64,000 bases of DNA from UBA710 sp051645705 (GCA_051645705.1 JBOFBU010000002.1:682001-746000); one strand, 5' to 3'. Shown: positions 8,725 through 19,994, counted from the stretch's first letter. Numbers and translations are program-made. The notes: generated by a model not told the origin, from the letters alone.

Positions 8725-8801
8725 GGACCTATAGCTCAGTCGGTTAGAGCGTCCGGCTCATAACCGGTAGGTCACAGGTTCGAGCCCTGTTGGGTCCACC
8801 A
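8725..8801 (+). tRNA. tRNA-Ile2 (anticodon CAU, expected lysidine)
   Basis: A CAT tRNA with acceptor GGACCTA and loop context GGCTCATAACC, closely matching the Bacillus tRNA-Ile that TilS converts to read AUA. The assignment to Ile over Met is by this resemblance. CCA is encoded. Confidence 0.85.
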
Positions 8802-8802
8802 T

Positions 8803-8895
8803 GGGCAATTACCCAAGTCTGGCTGAAGGGACTAGTCTTGAAAACTAGCAGGGGCTTTACCGCCCGCGGGGGTTCGAATCCCTCATTGCCCGCCA
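8803..8895 (+). tRNA. tRNA-Ser (anticodon UGA)
   Basis: A 93-base class II tRNA with a long variable arm. The acceptor GGGCAAT pairs perfectly with ATTGCCC, the loop CTTGAAA carries TGA, and CCA is encoded. Confidence 0.95.
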
Positions 8896-8955
8896 TATAA
8901 AAAACATTATTAGAGTTTTTTTCCAAAAAGAAATAATTCATTTATTTCTTAACAT

Positions 8956-9030
8956 CGCGGAGTAGAGCAGTGGTAGCTCGTCGGGCTCATAATCCGAAGG
9001 TCACAGGTTCAAGTCCTGTCTCCGCAACCA
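8956..9030 (+). tRNA. Initiator tRNA-fMet (anticodon CAU)
   Basis: It has the diagnostic unpaired first position (C1 opposite A72, CGCGGAG with CTCCGCA) and the GC-rich anticodon stem TCGGG-CTCATAA-TCCGA. At 75 bases it has a short D loop. CCA is encoded. A 60-bp gap separates it from the preceding tRNA-Ser. Confidence 0.93.
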
Positions 9031-9031
9031 A

Positions 9032-9107
9032 GGTTTAGTGGTAAAGTGGTTAATACGCCTCCCTGTCACGGAGGAGATCGCGGGTTCGATCCCCGTCTAG
9101 ACCGCCA
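9032..9107 (+). tRNA. tRNA-Asp (anticodon GUC)
   Basis: A 76-base cloverleaf with GTC in the loop. The acceptor GGTTTAG pairs with CTAGACC with one wobble. CCA is encoded, one base after tRNA-fMet. Confidence 0.95.
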
Positions 9108-9110
9108 TAA

Positions 9111-9186
9111 GGCTTCTTAGCTCAGTTGGTAGAGCAACAGATTGAAGCTCTGTGTGTCCCTGGTTCGATTCCTGGAGAAGCCACCA
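9111..9186 (+). tRNA. tRNA-Phe (anticodon GAA)
   Basis: A 76-base cloverleaf with GAA in the loop, acceptor GGCTTCT paired with AGAAGCC, and encoded CCA. It is the last tRNA before a terminator. Confidence 0.95.
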
Positions 9187-9205
9187 TAGCATAAATAAAA
9201 TGACC

Positions 9206-9238
9206 AAATACCTTTTATATTAGGTATTTTTTTTATAT
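9206..9238 (+). terminator. Terminator of the tRNA operon
   Basis: An 8-bp stem (AAATACCT at 9206-9213 with AGGTATTT at 9222-9229) followed by a T run, 20 bp after tRNA-Phe. Confidence 0.8.
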
Positions 9239-9263
9239 TTTTTTAAATTTAAATAAAAAAAAA

Positions 9264-10085
9264 TTAAACAATAATATATTTATTTAATAATTTTTCAACA
9301 GAACCAAAAATTCTTATCGCTTCATCTTTAGAAATATCAATCATTATTTGTTTATTTGCAAGAATAATAATTCGATCACACATTTCGTTTATCGCATTAT
9401 TATCATGAGAAATTAAAATTAAAGAAATTTTATATTTATCACAATAGTCCATTATAAAGTTCTGGATATTATTTTTTATAGCAATATCAAGTCCTGTAGT
9501 AAATTCGTCTAAAAATAAAACTTTTGGCTTATTTAATAGGGATAAGAAAACATTAAGTCTTTGTTGTTGACCACCTGATAATTTAGAAACCTTAGTATTT
9601 AGATTTTTCTTAAGTTCAAAAATCTCTAATGATCTATTAAATTCTTCAAGATCATCAATTTTAATATTAACTAGTTTAATTACAAAATCAATTAAATCCT
9701 TTACGGTTAAAGATAAAGGAAATTTTAAATCCTGAAATTGAACAGAAAGTTTTTCATAAGGATTATTAACATAATCGTAATTATATAAAATGTTTCCGTC
9801 TGTAAATTTTCTATAACCACAAATTGATTCAGTAGTTATTGTTTTTCCAGCTCCGTTTCCTCCAAGAAAAGCAGTTCTTTCATTTTCATAAATTTTAAAA
9901 CTTAAATTTTCATAAATTATTTTTTCTGATCTTAAAGTCTTAAATGATTGTTTAAGATTATTTATTTCAATTAAAACGTTGGCATCAGAAGTATAAGTTT
10001 TAATGATATCTAAATCTTTATATAAATCATTTTTTTGTTTATATGGAATTTCTTTAATTTTTTCTCACAATTTTTTCTTAATCAT
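9264..10085 (-). CDS. ABC-2 exporter, ATP-binding protein
   Basis: 273 residues with a complete nucleotide-binding domain: Walker A GGNGAGKT, the Q-loop region SVQFQDLKF, signature LSGGQQQRL, Walker B VLFLDEFTTGLD and switch SHD. About 45 residues precede the domain. It follows the permease gene in the same reading frame, separated only by that gene's TAA and nine bases. The fused paralogue at 39816-41615 aligns straight across this stop, so the pair looks like a split version of one polypeptide. The substrate is unknown; the family exports lipids, peptides or drugs. Confidence 0.85.
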
Positions 10086-10094
10086 TTTATTACC

Positions 10095-11033
10095 TTATCT
10101 ATTTGACCATTTAAATTTATATCAACTTATTGCATTAACACCTATAACAAGAACAAAAGGAATTACAAGATTTAAAGCTTTTTGTCATGTATCATAAATA
10201 ATCATTTTTTCAATTTGAGGAATTTCAGGTGCTGTTGGAGTTTTTTCAAAAGGAAAAATAAAAAATGGACTAGAAAGATTGAAAATATCAGCCCCTCTAA
10301 GATATTCATTTAATAATTCTACATTTTCCATTCCTGAATAAGGAATTAAAGTGTTATTTAATAAACCTAATGAATAACTTAAAGGAGAAAATAGAGAAAC
10401 ATATCTAAGAGCTGAAACAGAACCTATTACTTGAATAGGAATAAATTGTCCAGAAAAAAGTAATGAAGCAAATAAAATAGCAAAACCAGTTAATTGAACT
10501 GATAATGAATTATTTAATAAAACTCCGATTAAAATACCAAATGTAATTACAACAAGAAATAATGAAAATAAACTAAATATTAAATTACCTCAATTTAAGT
10601 TTTTAGTTTGTTCAAAAGAATCTTTATTTAAAAAGATAAAATAAAATACAAGTACATAAATAGCTTCAAATAATAAGATAATGAAATATGCCATAAAAAC
10701 AATTAAGATATATCATAATTTAGATACATTAGAAACAGCTATTTTTCTTAAAAGAATAGAAGATTTAATCTCTACTAGCATTTGCGGAAGAACAACTAAA
10801 GCAATTGGTAATAATCCAAGGGATAAATAAGATGGAAGACCACTTGCAAAAACAGATATATCACGATCCATTGCAACAAAAAAATAAACAAGCATAAATC
10901 CTAAAGGAAATAAGAAAAAAGCAATAGGACCAATTTTAGTTTTTCAAAAAAATTTATTTATAAAAAAATAAATAGCTGAATAAGCAGTCATTGCATCTTT
11001 ATTAATTTTTAACGAATCTATTTTCATTTTCAT
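10095..11033 (-). CDS. ABC-2 exporter, permease subunit
   Basis: 312 residues with about six hydrophobic segments typical of ABC-2 permeases, including MLVYFFVAM, LSLGLLPIALVVLPQM and a VIGSVSALRYVSLFSPLSYSLG region. UGA is used for Trp. Two in-frame ATGs lie six bases apart at the start; I use the first. It ends SWYKFKWSNR followed by TAA, and the ATPase begins nine bases later in the same frame. Its order and sequence parallel the N-terminal half of the fused exporter at 39.8 kb. Confidence 0.8.
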
Positions 11034-11068
11034 TCAATAAATTATAATTTAATTATTAAAAAAATTTA

Positions 11069-12490
11069 TTAATTTTTTAAATAATTTTCTTTTTTAATTT
11101 TTTTCTTTTTAAATATTTTATATAAAACTAAGGGAGCAATAAAAATAATTATTAATGATGATAAAAGAATTGATATATAAATGATATATTGATCCATTTC
11201 TAAATTAACTGTTGGTTTAAAAAATATAATAATAATTGTTCCGATTGTTAAAACTAATCCGATAGAAGCTATTATCGTTTTAACTATTTTATTTTTAATT
11301 GAAAATTTTCTTTCTAAATCATTATATTTTCAAGTCAAAATAAGATAGGATAAAAATAATAAAACATAGGCAAATAAATATGTTCCAGAAGTAATTGAAA
11401 TACATATAGTCATTACTAAATTATTATTTGATGGAAGAAAATTTAAAAGAGAAAATCAAAAAATCATAAAGAGAATTTGAATTAAAAACATATTATATTT
11501 AACTCCTCATTTATTTTCTTTATTTAATCAAGATCAAATCCCAATTGTTTTAATTGAATTACTAAAACCAATTGATGGTTCTACGATAATAGTACTTACT
11601 TGACCTATTATTCCAATAATAATTAAAAAAGAAATGATTTTACTAATTCAAATATAACTAGGTCCAAACAAACCTCTAATAACTGTATCGAAAGTTAAAA
11701 AAACAGCATTAGATAATTGAATTTCATCAATTGGAAGAACTATGGCAATAGAGATTCCGGCTAAAGTATTTAAAGTAACTAAAGTTATTACTACCATACC
11801 AATTACAATCGGGTATGTTTTTTTAGAATTTTTAAGAACATTTATAGTATTAGCTGAAACCTCAATGGCTGTCATACTTAAAAGAAATGAAGAAAAAATA
11901 ACAAATTCAAAAATATTATCTTTTGGTAAAACGGAAATATCAAGTTTAGGAGGAAGCTCACCATTTTTTGTAATAAAAACAAAACAAAAAGAAAAAATTA
12001 TAAGAAGAATAGTAGGAAGAATCACTCCTACTGGAAGAGAAATTCTACTAATTCATATTGTTATTTTAAGTCCAAAAATATTGAGAAAATTAACAAATAA
12101 AAAAGCAGCTACTATTACAAAAAATTGCACTATATTACTATTTAAAATACTAGTATCAAAAATATAACTTATTCCACTTAATAAAAAATAAAAAAATATA
12201 GTGTAAATTACTGTAGTTTGAAATCATTGAAAAAATACAGCAGCAAAACCTCATTTTTCATTCATTGTATTTTTACTTCATTCAAAAATTCCGCCCTTTT
12301 TTCATTTAATAACAGACCCCATTTCAGCTGAACATATAGCAACTGGAATAAATCAAAAAAATGCGGCAATAACCATAAAGAAAATAAGATTAAATCCTGA
12401 ACTTGCAAAAGTTGGATATAAAACCATAGACATTAATGATGTAGCGGTTAAAGAAAAAAATCCAATAATTCCAATTTGCTTATTTGTCAT
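11069..12490 (-). CDS. APC-family amino acid transporter (antiporter-like)
   Basis: 473 residues with about 12 membrane segments and several UGA(Trp) codons. The N-terminal part (TATSLMSMVLYPTFASSGF; PVAICSAEMGS near residue 55) resembles glutamate:GABA-type antiporters of the APC superfamily. It starts 11 bases inside the end of the decarboxylase gene, so the two should be translated together. A role as amino acid/amine exchanger for that enzyme is the natural inference; its substrate cannot be read from the sequence. Confidence 0.8.
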
Positions 12491-14354
12491 TTTTTAAATC
12501 GCTAATAATAATTTTTAATTTTTTTGTAATAGCTTCATCAAAAAGATTTGAAAAATAATTAAAATCATTTTTATCATATAACCAAGGAGATAGAATACAA
12601 GATCTTAAAATATTAATTGAACCATTATTTACAAATTCTTTTTCATTAATTTTAGCTCTTTTTAAAATATCTAAAGGAGCATTTTTATAATCTTCAAAAG
12701 AAAAACTTGTATGAGAAAGAATTAAATCATTAGTATATGTATCACCTTCTACAAATGAAGAATGTTTATAGATTTCTTGATTTAATTGATTCATTTTTTC
12801 TAGTGAAGTATTTCCTTCAAAATTAAAAGCAAAATCTACTATATTAAAATCTGGTTTTGTAAGAATATAAATATTTACTTTTTGTCCATCTACTACATAT
12901 GTTTTTTCATTTATATGATTTGCAAAATTGCTCGAACCTTCAATGTTATGACCCATTAGTTTTCCATAACCGGTTATATTTAAAGGAACTACTTGATGAT
13001 TTGTTCAAACAGCTGCGGCTGTAGCACCTGCTTTTGAACCTTCAAAAATATAAGCTCCTAATAAATCGGGAATTGTTATTTTAGTATCGAAAACATATGT
13101 TGCAAAATAAGAAATTGCATTTCTCATTTTAATATCTCTTATAGCAATTCCTCCAGCTGAATAAGGAGTATAACCCATTTTATGAGGATCAATTGTAATT
13201 GATTCAGCATTTCCCATTGCTTTAAAAGAATTATAAATATCTTGATTTGGTCAAGTATTTAATTTATCGAATACTTTGTATTCTTTGTATTTTTTTTGAA
13301 GATCTTCAAAAGGAATAATTTTATCATTTTCATCTAAAACAATTGATCTTAAATAACCACCATAAGCGGCATCAATGTGATAATAGAATCAAACATTTTT
13401 TTCTTTTTTTAATTTTTCTCTAATTGCAATTACTTTATCAACGTGGTCAATCGCTCCTTCTTCGGTAGTTCCAACAACGGAAACAACTGCTAAAATGGGA
13501 GTTTTTTCTTCTATACATTTATTAAGTTCTTTTTCTAAAACATTAACATCCATACGGTAATTAATATCAACATCTATTGGAACAATATTTTTTGTTCCAA
13601 TTCCTAAAATATCAACTGCTTTAAGTCAAGAATAATGTTTAGTTCTTGGAACGAAAATTTTTCCTAGTTGGTTCATTTTAGATGAATCAACTCTAATGGA
13701 ATTATCTTTAATTTCATCTCATTTTTGAGGATCTTTATCTAATATGGCAATAATTTCATCAACAGACATATTAAATAATTCTCAATCAGTTTTATTTTTA
13801 ACAGCTTCAGGAAATACTTGTTTTATTGCAAAGGGAATAGATTTAAAATTTCTTGCATATCATAAGCCTTCATAATTAGCAACTGATCCATCTGCTGAAA
13901 TATGTCCTCAACCTTTTTTAGGATCAAAACCTAATAATCTACAAAAATCTAAACCTACTTCTGATTCCATTCTTGATGTCGCAGGAGATGATTCATAGGC
14001 AACATTATTTCCATTAAAAAACATTGTTTCAAAATAAGCAATAATTCCTGGCATTAATGTTTCACTATTCATATGTCCTAAATATCTTGGTGAATGTCAA
14101 GGAATACTTCCCGATCTTAAAAGATGAGATAAATTATTTAAAACTTCTTTTGCTCTATTAGAAGTGTAAATAAAATCTTTTTTTGATTTATCTTCTTCTA
14201 AAATAATATCTTTATCTGAGGCATGAAAATTTTTTCTTCAATATGCCGAATCTTCATATGCTGAAGTTATAACATCTTTATAAAAACCCTCATTTTCCGA
14301 TTTAGATCCTAAAAAAAGTGCTTTAAAATCTATTATTTTTTTATCTTTATTCAT
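12480..14354 (-). CDS. tyrDC: Pyridoxal-phosphate tyrosine decarboxylase-like enzyme
   Basis: 624 residues under code 4. From memory it follows the enterococcal/lactobacillar tyrosine decarboxylase (about 620 residues) along its whole length: HSPRYLGHMNSETLMPG and NGNNVAYESSPATS in the N-terminal third, GWGHISADGSVANYEGLWYA, KHYSWLKAVDI, the PLP-binding HIDAAYGGY, and TIDPHKMGYTPYSAGG with the Schiff-base lysine at residue 392. Group II decarboxylases remove the alpha-carboxyl group, consuming a proton; coupled to an amine antiporter this raises internal pH and builds proton-motive force. It lies between two APC transporters, overlapping the downstream one. Tyrosine is the likely substrate, but other aromatic amino acids or glutamate are not excluded. 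Confidence 0.88.
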
Positions 14355-14390
14355 ATATTTCTCCTTATAAATTTTTATGAATTATTAAAT

Positions 14391-15929
14391 TTATTCAACT
14401 TGTTCGCTAGCTACTAATCAAGAATGATCTTTAAATTTTTTAGAAAATGAAATTCCAATTGGAATTAAGATTAAAATTGATGATAAACCAACATATACTA
14501 AAAGATCTTGGATTAATAATAATTCTAAAGTGCTTTGTTGTTGGAAGAAAGTAACAATAATAGCCATTGTTACTCCTAATAAAGCTAATATTGAAATAAC
14601 TCATGCCCCAACTTTTTTACCAGGAACTGTAAATCCTCTAACAACATCTGGTTTAGAATATTTTAATTTAATAAAAGCAAATATCATTAAAACATAAGCT
14701 ATACAATATAAAATTATTGTTTCATTTAATAATATTCCAAAAACATTACCAGCACCAGTTATTGTTAAAACTGCATATAAAATTGAAAATAAAGTAACTG
14801 CAATGGCTTGAACAATAACAAAAACAATCGGAACATCTCTTTTAGTTTTTTTGTGGAAAAATAGAGGCATTGTTCCTTCTGTAGCAGTTGCATACATTGC
14901 ATTTGATGGGCCTAGAATTCATGAATTTAATTGACTAAACATTCCAAATGCCATTAATAAAGCAAAAATATTAACAAGTCAAGGAGCTCCTCAAGTTTCT
15001 AAAATAATTTTAAATGGAATAATAACAGCATTAGCTAATGATATTTCATTATTAGGAACTAATGCTGCAAAAATAAATCCAACACCTAAGTTAAAAATTA
15101 CCATTAATACTAAAACAATTAATAAACCTAATGAGTAATTTTTCTTTGGATTATCTATTTCATTTGCTCTTGTTGAAGCAATTTCAAGTCCTATAAAAAT
15201 TCACATTATTTGTGAAAATAATTGAAGACCTCCAGCTTGTTGGGGAATAACTCCTTCTTGAGCTGGAGGGAAAATAGCTCCCGGAATATTATTTATTAAA
15301 TCAAAATTTCCTCTTATAGCTTGTTCACTAATAAAACTTATTCCAAAAATTGTTAAAAATACAAATGGAACATAAATACCTACAACTGCCCCTATATTTA
15401 TAAGAGATTTTCCTACTTTATTTGAAATAAAATTTAAAACTGTAATAACTCAATAAATAAAAATTGTAAACGCTGCTAAAAAAACGGGATCTGTACTTAA
15501 ATTATGTGTATTAGATACTCCATTTGTCCATGGCGTAGTAATTATCGGATCACCAATAACAAAAGCTATCATTGTAGCAAGACCAACACCTATTATTACC
15601 ATTCCAAAAAACATTTGGACCCATAATAACCAGGCAACTAAAAAACCAGCTCTTTTACCAAAGGCTTCTTTCACTCAAACTTCAGGTCCACCTCTTTTAG
15701 ATCAACCGGTTGCTAATTCCGCTGCAATAAAACCCATTGGAATAACAAAAATAATAATTGATAATACCATTCAAATAATAGATGAATATCCGGCACTAGC
15801 TACTTGGGGTACATTTCTTATAGAACCAAAAAAGGCTATTGAAAGACCAACTAATTGTAATAATGATATTTTTTTGTTTATAGGTTTTGATTTTGAAGAG
15901 TCATCAGACTTACTTTTTTTAAGAAACAT
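14391..15929 (-). CDS. APC-family amino acid antiporter, decarboxylase partner
   Basis: 512 residues with about 12 membrane helices. It opens with a basic cytosolic tail and LLQLVGLSIAFFGSIRNVP, then GFIAAELATGWSKRGGPEVW, a motif region typical of GadC/TyrP-like precursor:amine exchangers. A short tail ends ASEQVE. The ribosome site AAAGGA precedes the ATG. It is 36 bp upstream of the decarboxylase on the same strand, so the pair forms the classic transporter-decarboxylase module. A tyrosine/tyramine exchange role is inferred from that neighbour. Confidence 0.85.
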
Positions 15930-15982
15930 AAATTTTCCTTTTTATTCAATATCTTATTTTTAATTATATCACTATTTAAAAT

Positions 15983-17554
15983 TTAAATTTTAGATAATAA
16001 AGCAATCTTTTTAGTTAATTTTTTATCAATGATTAAATCAGAAACTAAAAATGGTTCTGAATAAATATTAATTTTCAATATAGGAATAACAGAAATTTGT
16101 TTATCATCTTTAAAATTGAAAAAGAATTGTGTTTTAGTTAAATCAGAATATTTTCCATAAAGCTTTCAAGCTTCTTTTTTATCTAGAACAACATTTCCTA
16201 CAACATCAATTTTAAAAGTTATTTCTTTTTTATCATTTTTTTTATAAACAAAAATAGTATTTAAAGTTTTAATATGTTTTTCTTTTAAAAATAAAATAGG
16301 AGTTTTAATTAAAAATATTTTATTCATTCTTATTGAATTAATATTTAGCAATAAAACATTTGCATCTTCTTGATTTTCTTCAATTTTATATGTATATTTT
16401 TCTTCTTCTTTAAAAGATATTCGATGTAAATCACCTAAATCACTATTTTCAAATTTAAGAACTGATTCATCTGTACTGTAATAAATATTTTTTAAAATGT
16501 ATTCAGAATCATATTTTTTAATTTCTTCTTCCTCTTGATTTTTAATATTTTCTAAATTACCTTTATTATTTTCAAAATCAATAAGAGCTTTATTAATTAA
16601 TTCTTCTAAATTTTTTCTTTGACGTTCATTTTCTTTAAAATTATTTATTTTTTCTAAATTATTTTTCTTAATATTTGAATAATCAGAAAAAACATTAACG
16701 ATAACACTACCTACAAGCCCGTAATATGAAATTCCAATTAATGAAAGAAGAACTGATATTATTTTACTTGCAAAATAGACCGGAACATAATCACCATAAC
16801 CGATTGTTGTAATACTTACAAAGCAATATCAAAGAGCTATTCAAATATTATCAATTATATTAGTAGGTTTTCCGCCTTCCGGATTCGGATTAATATCTGT
16901 TCAATAGTAATCTTCTAATTTAAATATTAAAAATGAGAAGAAAATTAAAATAACAAATAAAATCAAAATCATTAAAATTAATGTTTTCTTTTTATTTCAA
17001 ATTATTTTTTTAAGAATCTCAAGATTATTTTTATTTAATCTACTATAAACAAATTTTGGATATATTTGAGCTAAATTAAAAGCTAATAAAATAGTAAAAA
17101 CAACTTGACTTATATTTTGATCGAAATGAGGATTTTGAAATACTAATTCCCCATTTAAAAAAGAACCATAAACAAGTCCTAAAATAATTATTACAATTGA
17201 AGATAATAATTGGTAATTAGAAACTAAACTTTTAAAATTTCTAACAAGAGAAATTGGATATGATTCTTGATAAACATAATCAATTATCGATAGCCTTAAA
17301 CAATAATCAAAAAGCATTATTGTAGAAACAATAAAACTTATAATATAAAATTTTGAAAGAATAATGGTATTGATTTCTTGATCGGGAATAATGGAATTTA
17401 TAATTGGGATTATTCCAAGTAAAGGTAAAAGACAAATTAAAACATTATAAAAATAGTAAAAATAATTTACTTTGTTTTTAATTTTATTAAAATAAAATAA
17501 TTTATAAATATGTCTTCTTATATTTTTATAATTATTACTTTTTTTATTTGGCAT
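15983..17554 (-). CDS. Voltage-gated-type K+ channel with long C-terminal domain
   Basis: 523 residues. Several membrane helices in the first 200 residues are followed by the pore: ALWYCFVSITTIGYGDYVP, with the K+ selectivity filter TIGYGD at 250-255, then a pore-lining helix. Residues from about 300 form a Lys/Glu-rich coiled-coil-like stretch and a soluble C-terminal domain of about 190 residues with no recognised RCK/TrkA motif. UGA is used for Trp throughout. It would mediate K+ flux and set membrane potential, which could matter next to an electrogenic decarboxylase module. Confidence 0.85.
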
Positions 17555-17605
17555 ATATAAAAAAAATTATAACATTAATTTAATAATTAAGAAATAGCAA
17601 GTTAA

Positions 17606-18730
17606 CTAATCTTTAAGATCATTTTCTTTTAAAAACCTAGATAAAAAATATTTTGTTTGTTCAGGAATTTTTTCCATATCTAGGTAATTATCATTTATTA
17701 CATTTCCTTTAATTCTATCTATTATTTTACCTTCCATATCAAAATATATTTGTCCTTTATCAAATGCTGTATGTTCATCAGGATAAATCCGCAAACAATT
17801 AAAGGGATTTATTGCATCTTTTAAAGAATTAATATCATTTTTTTTACTTAGTTCTCCTAAACTTATTATGTGTGCATTTTCAAAATTTTTACAATATCTT
17901 TCTTCTTTTAAAATATTATTAGGAATAATATTGTCTTGTAAACAAGTATTAATATTCGCTGTATAAAACGATCTTAATTTAGCATTAATTCTGTCAATTT
18001 TTTTTAAATTATATTGTTCATATTCTTCAATTGTTTTGTTTACAACTGAGATAACAAAATCTTTTTGATTTCCCCTTAAACTAAATTTATTGTGTTTTTG
18101 AATTGATTTAGATAATTCTTTCTCTTCTTTTTTAATATCATTAACTCTATAAAATTCTTCTTTAAAACCAGGAACGATATCTTCTTCTATAAATTGTTCT
18201 AAATTATATTCAGGAATATTTCTATCATAATTTTTTGTTTTTTCACAAGGCCAATCTCCTAAAACATTAGCAAAATTATTATTATAATATTCAATATTAA
18301 GACATCGCATAGGACTTGCTGATGAATTTTTTTTAGCACCTGGAATATTTGATCCTGAAAGTAAAGAAAACATTCTTCTAACTGTTGTTTCTAAATTTAA
18401 GAAATATTGATTAACTTCAGAAATTTGTTTTACAGTTAAAGATTGATATTCTTCTTTTATTATTTGTTCTGGATTTTTATTATTAGAAAATTTATCTAAA
18501 AATTTATCTCTAAATTCTTTAGTTATTTTTTCTTTATAATATTTAGTTGGCTTGATCATTTCTTTATCTGTTAAACGAAAATTACTTTCCTTTAATATTA
18601 AATATTCATCAATTATTTTATTTTTATCATTAAAAATAAAAACAGCATCCCCCATCATTACTAATCCATTTTCTTTTCTTAAATATTTTTTAGTTCCAAA
18701 AGGAATTACCAATTTTTTAAAATTATTCAT
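17606..18730 (-). CDS. HNH restriction endonuclease of a type II R-M system
   Basis: 374 residues. The C-terminal part carries a beta-beta-alpha-metal (HNH) nuclease: FENAHIISLGELS (first His), INPFNCLRIYPDEHTAFDKG (Asn and last His), at about residues 275-330. The N-terminal two thirds, presumably DNA recognition, are not recognised. Its ATG overlaps the stop of the upstream C5 methyltransferase (TAATG), so both would be made from one mRNA. Its only Trp is a TGG codon, whereas neighbours use TGA, a mild hint of a different history. Expression should depend on the invertible promoter segment upstream of the methyltransferase. Confidence 0.8.
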   Translation of the reverse strand: MNNFKKLVIPFGTKKYLRKENGLVMMGDAVFIFNDKNKIIDEYLILKESNFRLTDKEMIKPTKYYKEKITKEFRDKFLDKFSNNKNPEQIIKEEYQSLTVKQISEVNQYFLNLETTVRRMFSLLSGSNIPGAKKNSSASPMRCLNIEYYNNNFANVLGDWPCEKTKNYDRNIPEYNLEQFIEEDIVPGFKEEFYRVNDIKKEEKELSKSIQKHNKFSLRGNQKDFVISVVNKTIEEYEQYNLKKIDRINAKLRSFYTANINTCLQDNIIPNNILKEERYCKNFENAHIISLGELSKKNDINSLKDAINPFNCLRIYPDEHTAFDKGQIYFDMEGKIIDRIKGNVINDNYLDMEKIPEQTKYFLSRFLKENDLKD

Positions 18731-19896
18731 TAGAACACCAACGTTCTAAAAATAGCTTCTAAAACTTCTACAGAAATAGAATTCCCTGCTAAATAAATAA
18801 GCTTGTTTTCGCTAATATTTGTATGTTTAATAATTGTTTTATATTGCTCTTCTTTAAAGCCCATATATTTAAAACATTCTTTAGCTGTTATTGATCTGAT
18901 TTTTTTAGGACCAAAATATAATTTAATTCTACTTAAAGCGCCCGAAGCAGTTAGTGTAGGACCTGAATGATTAATATCATAAACAAAATTTTCACTAGAA
19001 AAATTAGAATAATTTTCAAGTTCTAATTTTAATATGTTATTTTTAGTTAATCCCTTTTTTAAAAGGTTAAATTTACTAAATCTATCATCATATTTAACTT
19101 TTAAATCAAGAATACCTTTTAAAGGTTTTTTATTTGTTATTTTTATTTCATTAAGAGGAGCAAATTCAAAATTTGTTTTCTTTGCGTGTTCTTCTAAAAC
19201 AGATAATACAAAAACCCTTTCTCTGTTTTGACAACTTCCAAAATTTGTTGCGTTTAAAACATATTCTTTTGATTTATATCCAAGATCTTTTAATCTTCTT
19301 AATCAAGCATTATAATTAGCTTTATGATTCTTGCTAATCATTGCTTTTACATTCTCAAGAAGCAAATACTTTGGTAAAGTTTTTTTATGTTTTTTGATTT
19401 CTAAAAATAATCTTTCAATTTCTCATAACAATCCACTTCTTGTATTTTGTTCTTTAGAAAATCCTTTTTGTTTTCCTTGATTAGAAATATCTTGACAAGG
19501 AAAAGAATAAGTAAAAATATCTAAATCTTTAGGAAGGTCTATTCCTTTTGTTTGAGAAATATCAAAAAAATTATTTGCTTTTGCTTTTGATTGATTTAAG
19601 TAGAATCCAATTTCAGAAGCTCTTAAAAGATTTTTATCCTTTCAACTTTGTGAACAAGGACTCTTAGAATCATTACTTACATTTATGTTGCTATTAAAAA
19701 TTTCTTTTTTAACATAATCTAAATTGTGATGAATAATTTGATATGAAATTATTGCCGGAATAAATCATTCTATTATTCCCTTTGGTTCTATTTTTCAGTT
19801 TTTTTCTTCAGCAATATTTTTTAGTGCTTGATACTGAGAACCAATTCCAGAAAAAGCTTCAAAAACTTTAATAGTTTTATAATGTTTATTATTTAA
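18730..19896 (-). CDS. C5-cytosine DNA methyltransferase lacking its start codon (phase-OFF)
   Basis: An open frame from just after a TAG (19897-19899) to TAA at 18730-18732, about 388 codons, with all C5-methyltransferase motifs: FSGIG (I), the catalytic Cys in SFPCQD (IV), ENV (VI), QNRERV (VIII), GPTLTASGA and GNSISVEVLEAI (X). Several stretches recall M.SssI of Spiroplasma. There is no ATG, GTG or TTG between the upstream TAG and motif I; the first codons read LNNKHYKTIKVFEAF. The missing beginning (ATG AAA AAT TCA, then the same AATAATAAACATTAT) lies on the plus strand at 19984-20010. Inverting the segment between the repeats yields MKNSNNKHYKTIKVFEAF. The recognition sequence cannot be read. 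Confidence 0.9.
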
Positions 19897-19899
19897 CTA
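19872..19899 (-). repeat. Recombination site S1L inside the 5' end of methyltransferase 1
   Basis: Read on the minus strand: 11-bp arm TAGTTAAATAA, 6-bp centre TAAACA, 11-bp arm TTATAAAACTA. It shares a perfect 16-bp inverted repeat (19879-19894) with S1R. The layout is that of Xer/dif sites. It falls in frame at the start of the methyltransferase body. Confidence 0.8.
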
Positions 19900-19994
19900 A
19901 TTCAATATATTGTATTTTTTGTTAATCTAAATATTATTTAAATATGCTTTTTTATTATAAAAATAAAATATATAATAATACATATGAAAAATTC
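19895..19994. other. Invertible start/promoter segment 1
   Basis: About 100 bp between the two 16-bp repeats. It holds a TATAAT box and ATGAAAAATTCA reading rightwards, away from the methyltransferase. After inversion they would read into it in frame. In the present orientation the orphan start makes only a nine-codon peptide that ends at TAG just past the repeat. Confidence 0.8.
19971..19976 (+). promoter_or_regulatory. -10 box inside the invertible segment
   Basis: TATAAT eight bases before the orphan ATG at 19984, so the transcript would start at or next to the ATG (leaderless). No good -35 is seen. Confidence 0.5.

Noticed and set aside
8425..8941. Two minus-strand ORFs of 65-66 codons across the tRNA cluster
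   Set aside because: They are antisense translations of tRNA genes (the familiar GVEPSTSCVQGRRS-type false protein). All the DNA is explained by tRNAs.
11742..12167. Plus-strand 141-codon ORF opposite the APC transporter
   Set aside because: Antisense to membrane helices of a convincing transporter; composition is that of reversed hydrophobic codons.
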